NCBI GenBank assembly: GCA_035278025.1 | Contig: DATEJK010000016.1 | Coordinates: forward strand, 1-64,000 | Direction: 5' to 3' | Origin: JAICWP01 sp035278025 | Lineage (GTDB): Bacteria > Acidobacteriota > Terriglobia > Terriglobales > Acidobacteriaceae | DNA length: 64,000 nt | Shown: one piece after another, positions 35,725-43,299 of the stretch | Numbering within the stretch: position 1 is the first letter of the stretch | Layout of the letters: each line of letters opens with the position of its first letter | Notes under the pieces: model-generated | The model's database searches: none | What the model saw: only the letters and a program-made list of their open reading frames with translations | Told to the model about the DNA's origin: nothing | Program-made: the position numbers and the translations under genes

Positions 35725-35736
35725 CTGCGGTAACGC

Positions 35737-35758
35737 GGGGCCGCTTGGGCGGCCCCTT
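35737..35758 (+). terminator. Weak terminator or attenuator hairpin before coxB
   Basis: GGGGCCGC (35737-35744), loop TTGG and GCGGCCCC (35749-35756), followed by only two Ts. Stable but with a poor U-tract, it probably lets part of the transcript continue into the oxidase genes. Confidence 0.6.
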
Positions 35759-35797
35759 AGCAGCTCCGGCCGCTAATAGGACGGCAGAGGCAGGCAT

Positions 35798-36601
35798 ATG
35801 GGCAAAATCCTGGCAGTCACCATCATCCTGATCGCGCTTCTTTCGGCGGTCCCCATCGTGATGCACACGTGGCCCACCCCCGCCGACATCTCCACCCATG
35901 GCCACCTGATTGACGAGCAGATGTCGGAGACCATGGTAGAGGCAGGCATAGCGTTTCTGGCCGGCCAGCTTCTACTGGCGTTCTTCATCTGGAAATTTTC
36001 GGATGCCAGGCCTGACGCCCGCATCCGCAACTTCCCCGGCGGCGCTATGGGCCTGGTGCTCGCGGCTTTCCTGCTGGTGGGGACGGAAGTACTGGCGCTG
36101 GGAGCTTTCGGGGTCAAAGCCTGGTCGCAGGTCTATTTCACACCACCCGCGCCCGATGCCATGCCCATCCAGGTGCAGGCCGGGCAATTTGCCTTCTACT
36201 TTCGCTATCCCGGTCCCGATGGCAAGTTCGGCCCCATCCACCCGGAACTGATCAATGAGGGCACGCAAAACCTTTTCGGTTTGGACCCCGACCACGATCC
36301 CACTTCCAAGGATGACATCGTGACCGCGGAGATGGCCATTCCTCTCAATAAGGATATCCATCTGCTGATGCACGCCAAAGATGTGGGGCATTCCTTCTAC
36401 GTTCCCGCTTTGCGCGTACAGCAGGACTTTGTTCCCGGACTGGATGTGTCCCTGCACTTCACCGCCACCAAGGCAGGCAAGTACGAGATCGTCTGTACCC
36501 AGCTCTGCGGCCTTGGACACTACAACATGAAGGCCTATCTGCACGTCATGTCGCAGCCGGATTTTGATAATTGGTTAAAGCAGCAAGCCGCTAACCAGTA
36601 A
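35798..36601 (+). CDS. coxB: Cytochrome c oxidase subunit II (CuA)
   Basis: A 267-residue subunit II. Membrane segments are seen at about 4-22, 48-66 and 84-107, one more than usual. The periplasmic domain carries the binuclear CuA ligands H198, C233, C237, H241 and M244 in CTQLCGLGHYNM; the residue whose backbone usually comes from Glu is Q235. CuA receives electrons from cytochrome c or a copper protein. coxA follows after 54 bases, separated by another GC hairpin. Confidence 0.93.
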   Translation: MGKILAVTIILIALLSAVPIVMHTWPTPADISTHGHLIDEQMSETMVEAGIAFLAGQLLLAFFIWKFSDARPDARIRNFPGGAMGLVLAAFLLVGTEVLALGAFGVKAWSQVYFTPPAPDAMPIQVQAGQFAFYFRYPGPDGKFGPIHPELINEGTQNLFGLDPDHDPTSKDDIVTAEMAIPLNKDIHLLMHAKDVGHSFYVPALRVQQDFVPGLDVSLHFTATKAGKYEIVCTQLCGLGHYNMKAYLHVMSQPDFDNWLKQQAANQ

Positions 36602-36608
36602 CGCGGGG

Positions 36609-36626
36609 CCGCGGCGCGAGCCGCGG
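36609..36626 (+). other. GC hairpin in the coxB-coxA spacer
   Basis: CCGCGGC (36609-36615), loop GCGA and GCCGCGG (36620-36626) form a perfect 7-base stem without a T-run. Its upstream flank AACGCGGGGCCGC is identical to that of the hairpin at 35737, suggesting a repeated processing element. Confidence 0.6.
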
Positions 36627-36655
36627 AAGGAAAGAGTCATTGCTGAGGTGAGCCT

Positions 36656-38443
36656 ATGCACGAAGCGTCAGCGCACGCGGTACATCAGCACGCTGCACCC
36701 ACCAGCTTCATTCGCAAGTATGTCTTCAGCCTCGATCATAAGGTGATCGGCAAGCAATATTACGGCTTGGCTCTGCTCGCGGTTCTTACCGGCATGGTCC
36801 TCTCCTGGCTCATGCGTCTGCACCTGGGCTGGACCGACCTGAAGATTCCCGGGCTGCACCTGCTCTCTGCTAGCGGAGCCCCGGGTGATGTGATGACGCC
36901 CGAGTACTACCTGCAGCTGATGACCATGCACGGCACCATCATGGTCTTCTTCGTGCTCACCACGGCCCCTTTCGCCGCCTTCGGCAATTACTTTTTGCCT
37001 ATCCAGGTAGGCGCCGAAGACATGCCCTTTCCCCGCTTCAACATGATGTCCTTCTGGGTGACCTTCACTGCCTTCCTGGTTCTGATTTCGTCGTTCTTCT
37101 TCGGCGACGGACCGACGCTGGCAGGGTGGACGCAGTACGCGCCTTTAAGCGCGGTGGGCGCGGCTGCAGGACCGGGCCAAGGAACCGGTGAAGTGCTCTG
37201 GGCCAGTTCCATCGCCATCTTCTGCGTAGGCCAGTTGCTGGGCTCGCTGAATTTCATCACCACTACCCTGGACATGCGCACCAAGGGCATGAGCCTGTGG
37301 CGCCTGCCGCTTACCGCCTGGGCATGGTTCATCACCTCTGTCATGGGCCTCACCGCTTTTGCGGTGCTGATGCCTGCCTGCATTCTGCTCATCCTCGATC
37401 ACGTAGCCGGCACCAGCTTCTTCGTGGCCTCGAACCTGGTCCTGAATGACCAACTGCAGCCGCACTCGGGCGGTTCCACGTTGCTTTGGCAGCACCTGTT
37501 CTGGTTCTTCGGTCACCCCGAGGTGTACATCGCCATCGTTCCCGGCATGGGCGTTGTCTCCCATATCCTGATCGCCAACATGCGCCGCCCCATGCTGAGT
37601 CACCGCGTCATCATCTACTCCATGGGCGCGCTGGCCGTGCTCAGCTACATGGTCTACGGCCACCACATGTTCGTCAGCGGCATGAATCCCTTCTCCTCGC
37701 TGGCATTCTCCTTCCCAACCCTGATCATCACCATTCCTTCAACCGTGTTGGTGCTCATCTGGATTGGCAGCCTGTATGGCTCCAAGCTGCGCATTAATAC
37801 CGCCTCACTGTTTGCTCTGGGCTTCGTTTCCTTGTTCATCAGCGGCGGGGTGAGCGGTTTCTTCCTGGCCCAGCCTTCGATTGACATCATGCTGCACGCC
37901 ACTTACTTTGTCGTCGGCCACTTCCACTTGGTGATGGCGGTCGCCGCGATCTTTGGAATTTTCGCCGGAACCTACTTCTGGTTCCCCAAGGTCACCGGCA
38001 GGATGATGAATGAAACCCTGGGCAAACTTCACTTCTGGACAACCTTCGTCGGAGCGTACTGCATATTCATGCCCTTCCACTACCTGGGCATCGCCGGCAA
38101 TGTGCGCCGCTACCAGGCCTTTGTGGATGATTATCTGGTGGGGCTGATTCCCCTGCACCGCTTCATCACCGTCGCCGCCCTGTTCACCGGCGCCGTGCAG
38201 TTCATCTTTCTCTACAACCTGTTCCACAGCCGCTTCAAGGGTGAGGAAGCGCCGCTGAACCCCTGGCAGGCTACTTCGCTGGAGTGGAGCACCCCTTCTT
38301 CGCCCCCGCCCTTCGACAACTTCGGCGGACGGCACGTGGTCGTCTATCACGATCCCTACCAGTACGGCATTGAGGGCGCGACCGACGATTACGTAATGCA
38401 GGATTCGCCGGCACAAATTCAGTCTGTGCGCGACGAAAAGTAA
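36656..38443 (+). CDS. coxA: Cytochrome c oxidase subunit I (aa3-type)
   Basis: A 595-residue, 12-helix catalytic subunit. Heme and CuB ligands are in HGTIMVFF, GHPEVYIAIVPG (His-Tyr pair and the gate Glu of A-type oxidases), YGHHMF and VGHFHLVM. The D-pathway GAEDMPFPRFN is kept. At the K-pathway position, where A1 oxidases have PTGIK, this protein reads PSTVL, so the lysine is replaced by leucine. Oxygen is reduced to water with proton pumping; an altered K-pathway would affect proton delivery. It is a member of the coxB-A-C-like cluster, with the heme O synthase gene nearby. Confidence 0.95.
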   Translation: MHEASAHAVHQHAAPTSFIRKYVFSLDHKVIGKQYYGLALLAVLTGMVLSWLMRLHLGWTDLKIPGLHLLSASGAPGDVMTPEYYLQLMTMHGTIMVFFVLTTAPFAAFGNYFLPIQVGAEDMPFPRFNMMSFWVTFTAFLVLISSFFFGDGPTLAGWTQYAPLSAVGAAAGPGQGTGEVLWASSIAIFCVGQLLGSLNFITTTLDMRTKGMSLWRLPLTAWAWFITSVMGLTAFAVLMPACILLILDHVAGTSFFVASNLVLNDQLQPHSGGSTLLWQHLFWFFGHPEVYIAIVPGMGVVSHILIANMRRPMLSHRVIIYSMGALAVLSYMVYGHHMFVSGMNPFSSLAFSFPTLIITIPSTVLVLIWIGSLYGSKLRINTASLFALGFVSLFISGGVSGFFLAQPSIDIMLHATYFVVGHFHLVMAVAAIFGIFAGTYFWFPKVTGRMMNETLGKLHFWTTFVGAYCIFMPFHYLGIAGNVRRYQAFVDDYLVGLIPLHRFITVAALFTGAVQFIFLYNLFHSRFKGEEAPLNPWQATSLEWSTPSSPPPFDNFGGRHVVVYHDPYQYGIEGATDDYVMQDSPAQIQSVRDEK

Positions 38444-38468
38444 ACGGGACTGAATGGGAGTCGTAGAA

Positions 38469-39146
38469 ATGGCAACCACCGTAGATAAACCGGCAGATAT
38501 CGAGCAGCGGGCAGATCACCTGCGCCGCGCCAACTCCGGCAACGGAGGGCGCAGGGACTTTGTTCCCGCTGGCGGCCCGCTGCGCGCAGTCGAGGACAGC
38601 TCGCCCGCCGCCACTACCGGCATCTGGGTCGGCCTCACCGCCATCTCCATGACCTTTGCCGCTCTGACCAGCGCGCTGGTCGTGCGTAAAGGAGCCTCCA
38701 CCGACTGGCAGCATTTCACCCTGCCTTCCGTGCTTTACCTGGACACGCTGCTGCTGTTCGGCAGCAGCTTTACGCTGGAAATCTCGCGCCGGCGCTTCGC
38801 GGCCTCGCTGGGAGGCCTGCGCAGCGCCCTGACTGATGCCGCCAGCTGGCTGGGGCTCACGCTGGTGCTGGGCTTGCTCTTCGTCGCCGGCCAGTATGTG
38901 GCCTGGCTGCAGTTGCGCCACCAAGGACTTTATCTTTCCACCAACCCCAGCAGCTCCTTCTTCTACGTGCTGACGGCGGCGCACGCCCTGCACGTGCTTG
39001 GCGGCCTGGCCGGTCTGGTGCTGGTTATTTACCGGTTGAGCCGGTCCCGCTTGCGGCGGAGCACCTTGGACATCGCTTCCCGCTACTGGCATTTCATGGA
39101 CGTACTTTGGCTGTACCTGTTCCTGCTGTTGTGGGTGAAGCTGTAA
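38469..39146 (+). CDS. Cytochrome c oxidase subunit III family protein (first copy)
   Basis: A 225-residue membrane protein of the heme-copper oxidase subunit III family. After a polar N-terminus of about 50 residues there are about five helices. The C-terminal block HALHVLGGLAGLVLVIYRL and YWHFMDVLWLYLFLLLW is the CoxC signature. Start ATG 38469 is preceded by GGGAG eight bases upstream; an earlier ATG at 38454 lacks a site. It is followed 24 bases later by a second subunit III-type gene, so the oxidase may use both. Confidence 0.87.
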   Translation: MATTVDKPADIEQRADHLRRANSGNGGRRDFVPAGGPLRAVEDSSPAATTGIWVGLTAISMTFAALTSALVVRKGASTDWQHFTLPSVLYLDTLLLFGSSFTLEISRRRFAASLGGLRSALTDAASWLGLTLVLGLLFVAGQYVAWLQLRHQGLYLSTNPSSSFFYVLTAAHALHVLGGLAGLVLVIYRLSRSRLRRSTLDIASRYWHFMDVLWLYLFLLLWVKL

Positions 39147-39170
39147 GGCGCAAACGAGTTGGGAGGAACC

Positions 39171-39794
39171 ATGAGCCACGCTGATATGGCAATGCCGCAC
39201 CCGGGGGTCATGACTGAGCCTGCATTTTCTGTCCCCGCGCGGAAAATGGCGATCTGGCTGTTCATCATCGCCGACGCAGCCACCTTTGCCGCTTGCCTGG
39301 TGGCTTACGGTTTTTTGCGAAATGGCAATCCCAGCTGGCCCACCCCCTTCAAGTTCTCCCCCACGGTAATCAACGCCATGGTGATGACCTTCGTTCTCAT
39401 CACCAGCAGCCTCACCATGCTGCTGGGCGTGCGCGCGGCCAAGGCTGGAGACCGGGCCGCAGCTTTTCGCTTCACGCTCATCACCGCTGCCGCTGGCATT
39501 CTTTTTGCTCTGCTCCACCTTCGGGAATGGATGGCCATGATTCATGAGGGTGTAACGCTTTTCCATAACCCCTGGGGCACCGGACTGTTTGGCGCTTCCT
39601 TCTTCAGCATTACCGGCTTGCACTTGACCCACGTGGTGGGCGGCGTTGTGGCGCTGCTTGTGGTCGGCGCCCGCTATAAATCCGGACGCCTCAATGCTGA
39701 CCACCTGGAAGTTGCTGGCCTTTACTGGCATTTCGTGGACCTGGTTTGGATGTTCGTGGTTCCGTTTGTTTACCTGCTGAACGTGGCTCACTGA
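39171..39794 (+). CDS. Cytochrome c oxidase subunit III family protein (second copy)
   Basis: A 207-residue membrane protein with five helices and the subunit III signature HLTHVVGGVVALLVVGARY and YWHFVDLVWMFVVPFVYL. ATG 39171 (MSHADMAMPH) follows GGAGG; the longer TTG frame from 39159 is less likely. It is similar to but clearly distinct from the preceding protein, so this is divergence of two paralogues, not a recent duplication. Subunit III stabilises the proton-uptake side of subunit I. Confidence 0.88.
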   Translation: MSHADMAMPHPGVMTEPAFSVPARKMAIWLFIIADAATFAACLVAYGFLRNGNPSWPTPFKFSPTVINAMVMTFVLITSSLTMLLGVRAAKAGDRAAAFRFTLITAAAGILFALLHLREWMAMIHEGVTLFHNPWGTGLFGASFFSITGLHLTHVVGGVVALLVVGARYKSGRLNADHLEVAGLYWHFVDLVWMFVVPFVYLLNVAH

Positions 39795-39818
39795 GAGTCG
39801 AAGGGGAGGAGAAGGCAT

Positions 39819-40178
39819 ATGGCAGATGCGCCGGATGTCCTAGGCACTGAACCGGCGGCACAGTACACCGACAGCCTGGGCAAATACATCGTTATTTATC
39901 TCTGCATATTGGCCCTGGCAGGAGTACAGTTTGTCTTCGCCTATAGCGGCGTACACGCTGGGGGAAGATTTGCCCGGATGTTCCTGGTGGCGCTCGCCGA
40001 AGGCGGATTGGCTCTGTTGTTCTTTATGCACCTGTGGGCGGAAAAGCGCGGCTTCCTGTTGTTCGTACTCATTTTCACCGGCTTTGTGCTGGCCGCCATG
40101 CAGTACAGTTGGACGGATAGCTACCGCATGGAGCGGGGCGTTCCCGGCGCACAGCCCCAGATCGGGACAGTTCGCTAG
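39819..40178 (+). CDS. Cytochrome c oxidase subunit IV family protein
   Basis: A 119-residue protein with three membrane helices (about 25-42, 53-72, 78-96), matching the prokaryotic subunit IV (COX4-like/CtaF) family. It includes the typical EGGLALLFFMHLWAEKR. It assists assembly or stability of subunit I. It is 24 bases downstream of the second subunit III gene and preceded by GGGGAGGAG. Confidence 0.85.
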   Translation: MADAPDVLGTEPAAQYTDSLGKYIVIYLCILALAGVQFVFAYSGVHAGGRFARMFLVALAEGGLALLFFMHLWAEKRGFLLFVLIFTGFVLAAMQYSWTDSYRMERGVPGAQPQIGTVR

Positions 40179-40195
40179 ACCGGGAGTTGGTTGAT

Positions 40196-40450
40196 ATGCG
40201 GCCATTGTTGCGTTTACTCGGCTTCTCTCTTCTTGGCCTGGGGATGGGCTCGGCTGTGCCCGCGTTCGCCCAGAGTTGTGCCCTGTGCTACACCCAGGCT
40301 GCCTCCTCCGGCGCGCGCATGATTCAGGCACTGCAGAGCGGAATCCTGATCCTCGTAATTCCGCCAACCCTTGGCTCTTTGATAGTCATCGGCATTCTCT
40401 ATCGCAAGCGCAACCACTTCTATCAGGCCGACGCCGGCACCCGCGCCTGA
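40196..40450 (+). CDS. Small membrane protein with CALC motif, oxidase-linked
   Basis: An 84-residue protein. A signal-like first segment (about 5-26) ends at AFAQ, followed by SCALCYTQAASSGARM and a second helix (about 50-68), with a basic end (YRKRNHF). The CxxC lacks the His of a heme motif. It starts at ATG 40196, nine bases after GGGAG, and 17 bases behind the subunit IV gene, so it is probably part of the oxidase unit. The pair of cysteines could hold copper or a disulfide; this is inference. The family is unnamed to me. Confidence 0.65.
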   Translation: MRPLLRLLGFSLLGLGMGSAVPAFAQSCALCYTQAASSGARMIQALQSGILILVIPPTLGSLIVIGILYRKRNHFYQADAGTRA

Positions 40451-40486
40451 TTGACCATTCGCCGTTCTCGCCGCAAAATTCCCGTG

Positions 40487-41488
40487 ATGCGATTTGTGTT
40501 CATAAGCGGGCTGGCAGTTCTTCTGTTTGCCTGGCCCATCTCCGCCCAGGATCAAAGCACCCTCTGGGTAGTTGCCCTGCATGGCAAGTACGGCTACATC
40601 AACCCCCGGGGACAGGTGGTGATAGAGCCGGAGTTCGTCTTCGCCTGGCCCTTCAGCGAGGGTCTGGCGTCGGCCTGGGTAGGTCCGCAAGGCCAAGCCC
40701 ATGCCGGTTACATTGACCAGACCGGCAAATTTGTTATTGGCGCCCGCTTCGATGAGGCCCGCGCCTTCCACGATGGCCTTGCAGCAGTAGCCATTGGCGA
40801 GCAATGGAGTTTTATTGATAAGGCCGGGGCGCGGCTCACAATGGATGATTATGAGGGCCTCCACGACTTCCGTGAAGAGCGTGGCGCATTCCGGCTCAAT
40901 GCCAGGTGGGGCTATTTGAACCCCAAGGGCCAAGCCGTGATCCCCGCGCAGTACAACCTTGCCGGCCAGTTCAGCCAGGGGCTGGCCTGGGTGTTCCGCG
41001 GCAACCACTGTGGTTTTATTGATCCCCGCGGCCGCGTGGTCATTCCTCTGCAATTTGACCGCTGCGGCGACTTCGCGGAAGGGCTGGCGCCGGTGGAGCT
41101 TGAAGAGCGCTGGGGGTATTTGGATAGCACGGGTAAGTTCCAGATCCGGGCTCGCTTCCTTGCGGCGCTACCCTTCGCCGAGGGTCTGGCCGCGGTGGAA
41201 AGCGGGGGGGCGTGGGGCTACATCAACCACGGCGGCCAATTTGTGATCCGCCCGCAGTTTTTCAGCCCGACCGGCCGCCAGGCTGCGAACAGCTTCTCTG
41301 AGGGCAAGGCCTGTGTGAAGCTCCGCGATCAGTGGGGCTTTGTGAACCCGCAGGGGAAGGTGCTGATACCGCCCAAATTCGTACAGGGAGGCAACTTTCT
41401 CAGTGGCCTGGCACAGGTGTGCGACACTGCCTCACATTGCGGTTACATCAATGGGAGCGGCCAATACGTGTGGTCGGGAGACCGGTAA
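40487..41488 (+). CDS. Secreted WG-repeat protein
   Basis: A 333-residue exported protein. The signal peptide (MRFVFISGLAVLLFAWPISA) is followed by about seven WG (KWG) repeats of 40-45 residues, each with the form GKYGYINPRGQVVIEPEF...F.EGLA.V, typical of beta-propeller-like WG domains. Examples are WGYLNPKGQAVIPAQY, CGFIDPRGRVVIPLQF and WGFVNPQGKVLIPPKF. The role of WG repeats is unknown, presumably binding. ATG 40487 begins the signal peptide. It lies 36 bases after the small oxidase-linked gene. Confidence 0.85.
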   Translation: MRFVFISGLAVLLFAWPISAQDQSTLWVVALHGKYGYINPRGQVVIEPEFVFAWPFSEGLASAWVGPQGQAHAGYIDQTGKFVIGARFDEARAFHDGLAAVAIGEQWSFIDKAGARLTMDDYEGLHDFREERGAFRLNARWGYLNPKGQAVIPAQYNLAGQFSQGLAWVFRGNHCGFIDPRGRVVIPLQFDRCGDFAEGLAPVELEERWGYLDSTGKFQIRARFLAALPFAEGLAAVESGGAWGYINHGGQFVIRPQFFSPTGRQAANSFSEGKACVKLRDQWGFVNPQGKVLIPPKFVQGGNFLSGLAQVCDTASHCGYINGSGQYVWSGDR

Positions 41489-41577
41489 CACGACGGTCCC
41501 GTTCACCTCCAGGCAAACGCCGATTTTTGTGTATCTTTGCCGCGCGCCGGCGGTCTATGCGGAGGGAAGAAGACCGC

Positions 41578-41769
41578 ATGACCTTCATGGATACCCCCAA
41601 ATTCCGCCGGCATGAACAAATGCGAAGCCAGCAAACCCACTGTCATGTCGGGCACCCCCTGACGCCGCAGAATGTCCGTGAAGAAGTGTGCACCCGCCAC
41701 GGGAAGACCTACGTGGTGCGCATTTGCAAGGCCTGTGAACGGGCGCGGCAGCGCAAGAAGCATTCTTAA
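41578..41769 (+). CDS. Small Cys/His (zinc-ribbon-like) protein
   Basis: A 63-residue basic protein. The core HCHVGHPLTPQNV...RICKACERARQRKK has the CxxGHPL...CxxC shape found in small zinc-binding modules of HNH-type phage proteins, but there is no HNH catalytic segment. ATG 41578 is used; GGAGGGA lies at 41561-41567, and ATG 41557 is an alternative. A nucleic-acid-binding role is possible. It ends about 115 bases before the convergent pilR. Confidence 0.55.
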   Translation: MTFMDTPKFRRHEQMRSQQTHCHVGHPLTPQNVREEVCTRHGKTYVVRICKACERARQRKKHS

Positions 41770-41883
41770 GGATACAAAAGCGGAGCCGGCGACTCCCGTT
41801 CGGAGAACGCGCCAGCACCTGAGGTCACCCCAGTCAGCTGGGAAAGAGTCACAAGCAACCAGGCAGCCATTCAGCTAATCCCG

Positions 41884-43299
41884 CTAGATGTCGTACTTCT
41901 TCATCAGGTGCCGGAAGGAGCGGTAGGAGAGCTTAAGCATCTCGGCGGCGCGGGTCTGCACGCCGTTGGACTGGCGCAAAGCCGACTGCAGAAGCGTGCG
42001 CTCGATATCGGCCACGTAGTGTTCCATATCCAGGCCATCCGCAGGCAAGGAATCGGCGAAGCCGTTGGCTCCGGCGACGGCGACACCGGCGCCCGCGCCA
42101 GCGCCTGCGGCCGCCGCCATGGCCCTCGCTTTGGGACGCTCCACCGGCAGCTCTACCCCCAGTTCGTTGCTGGTTTCGAGAGCCACGGCACGCTCAATAG
42201 AGTTTTCCAGTTGGCGCACGTTGCCCGGCCACTCATAGCCCGACAGGGCTTCCAAAGACTGGGAATTGATGCGCAGAATGCTCTTCCCTGCCGCCGGCGA
42301 ATATTTTTTTAGGAAATGATTAGCCAGCAGCGGAATGTCTTCGCGGCGCTCGCGCAAAGGCGGCACCTGCACCGGAATCACGCTCAGCCGATAGTAAAGA
42401 TCTTCGCGAAAAGCGTTCTCGCCCACCAGCTTGTCCAGGTCGCGGTTGGTGGCGGAGATAACGCGCACATCAATGGGAATCTCGTTGGTGCCGCCCACCG
42501 GACGGATGGTTCGCTCCTGCAGAACGCGCAGCAGCTTCACCTGCATGGCCACGGTCATCTCGCTGATTTCGTCGAGGAAGATGGTGCCCCCATCGGCCAC
42601 TTCGAAAAGCCCGCGCTTGTTCTGCGCCGCCCCGGTGAAAGCTCCCTTCACGTATCCGAAGAGCTCGCTCTCCAGCAAGGTCTCGGGAAAGGCGCCACAG
42701 TTTACGGAAACAAAGGGCTCGGCGGCACGGGGAGAGCACACATGGGCAGCCCGCGCCACTAATTCCTTGCCGGTGCCGCTCTCGCCATAGATGAGGATGC
42801 TGCTGCTGGTGGAAGCCACTGTCCGGATGGTCTGCTTGAGCTTGGCCATGGCCGGGCTGGCGCCGACGATGTTGTCCAGGGAATTGCGGGCGGCGGCATC
42901 CCGCCGGTAGGCGAAATTCTGCCGCCGCAGCGAAACCTGCTGCAGCGCCTGGGCGATGGCCAGCCGCACTTCATCCATCAATCCCGGCCCTTTGCGGATG
43001 TAATCGAAGGCGCCCCCGGCCTTCACCGCCTGGATAGCGGCTTCGAAGTCGTCCACCGCGGTAATGAGGATCACGGCGGAATCGGGGGAAACGCGGTGCA
43101 CATGGCGCAGCACCTCGATGCCGTCAATATTGGGCATCTTGATGTCCGTGACCACCACGTCATAGAGGGCGCCGTCAATTTTCTTGCGGGCCGCGTCGCC
43201 GGAGTTGACCGTCTCCACCCGGTGGCCTTCGCGGCGCAGGGCGATATCCAGCACTTCGCAGATGGAGCGTTCGTCGTCGCACACCAGGATGTTACCCAT
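41884..43299 (-). CDS. pilR: Sigma-54-dependent response regulator (PilR/NtrC type)
   Basis: A 471-residue regulator. The receiver (1-120) has the phospho-acceptor Asp in VVVTDIKMPN. The AAA+ domain has Walker A GESGTGKE, the sigma-54 contact loop GAFTGA and Walker B GGTIFLDEIS. The C-terminal Fis-type helix-turn-helix is MLKLSYRSFRHLMKKY. A Gly/Ala-rich linker (about 395-412) joins the last two. PilR activates sigma-54 promoters, typically that of pilA, once phosphorylated by PilS. It overlaps pilS by 8 bases. pilA is not in this window. Confidence 0.92.
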   Translation of the reverse strand: MGNILVCDDERSICEVLDIALRREGHRVETVNSGDAARKKIDGALYDVVVTDIKMPNIDGIEVLRHVHRVSPDSAVILITAVDDFEAAIQAVKAGGAFDYIRKGPGLMDEVRLAIAQALQQVSLRRQNFAYRRDAAARNSLDNIVGASPAMAKLKQTIRTVASTSSSILIYGESGTGKELVARAAHVCSPRAAEPFVSVNCGAFPETLLESELFGYVKGAFTGAAQNKRGLFEVADGGTIFLDEISEMTVAMQVKLLRVLQERTIRPVGGTNEIPIDVRVISATNRDLDKLVGENAFREDLYYRLSVIPVQVPPLRERREDIPLLANHFLKKYSPAAGKSILRINSQSLEALSGYEWPGNVRQLENSIERAVALETSNELGVELPVERPKARAMAAAAGAGAGAGVAVAGANGFADSLPADGLDMEHYVADIERTLLQSALRQSNGVQTRAAEMLKLSYRSFRHLMKKYDI

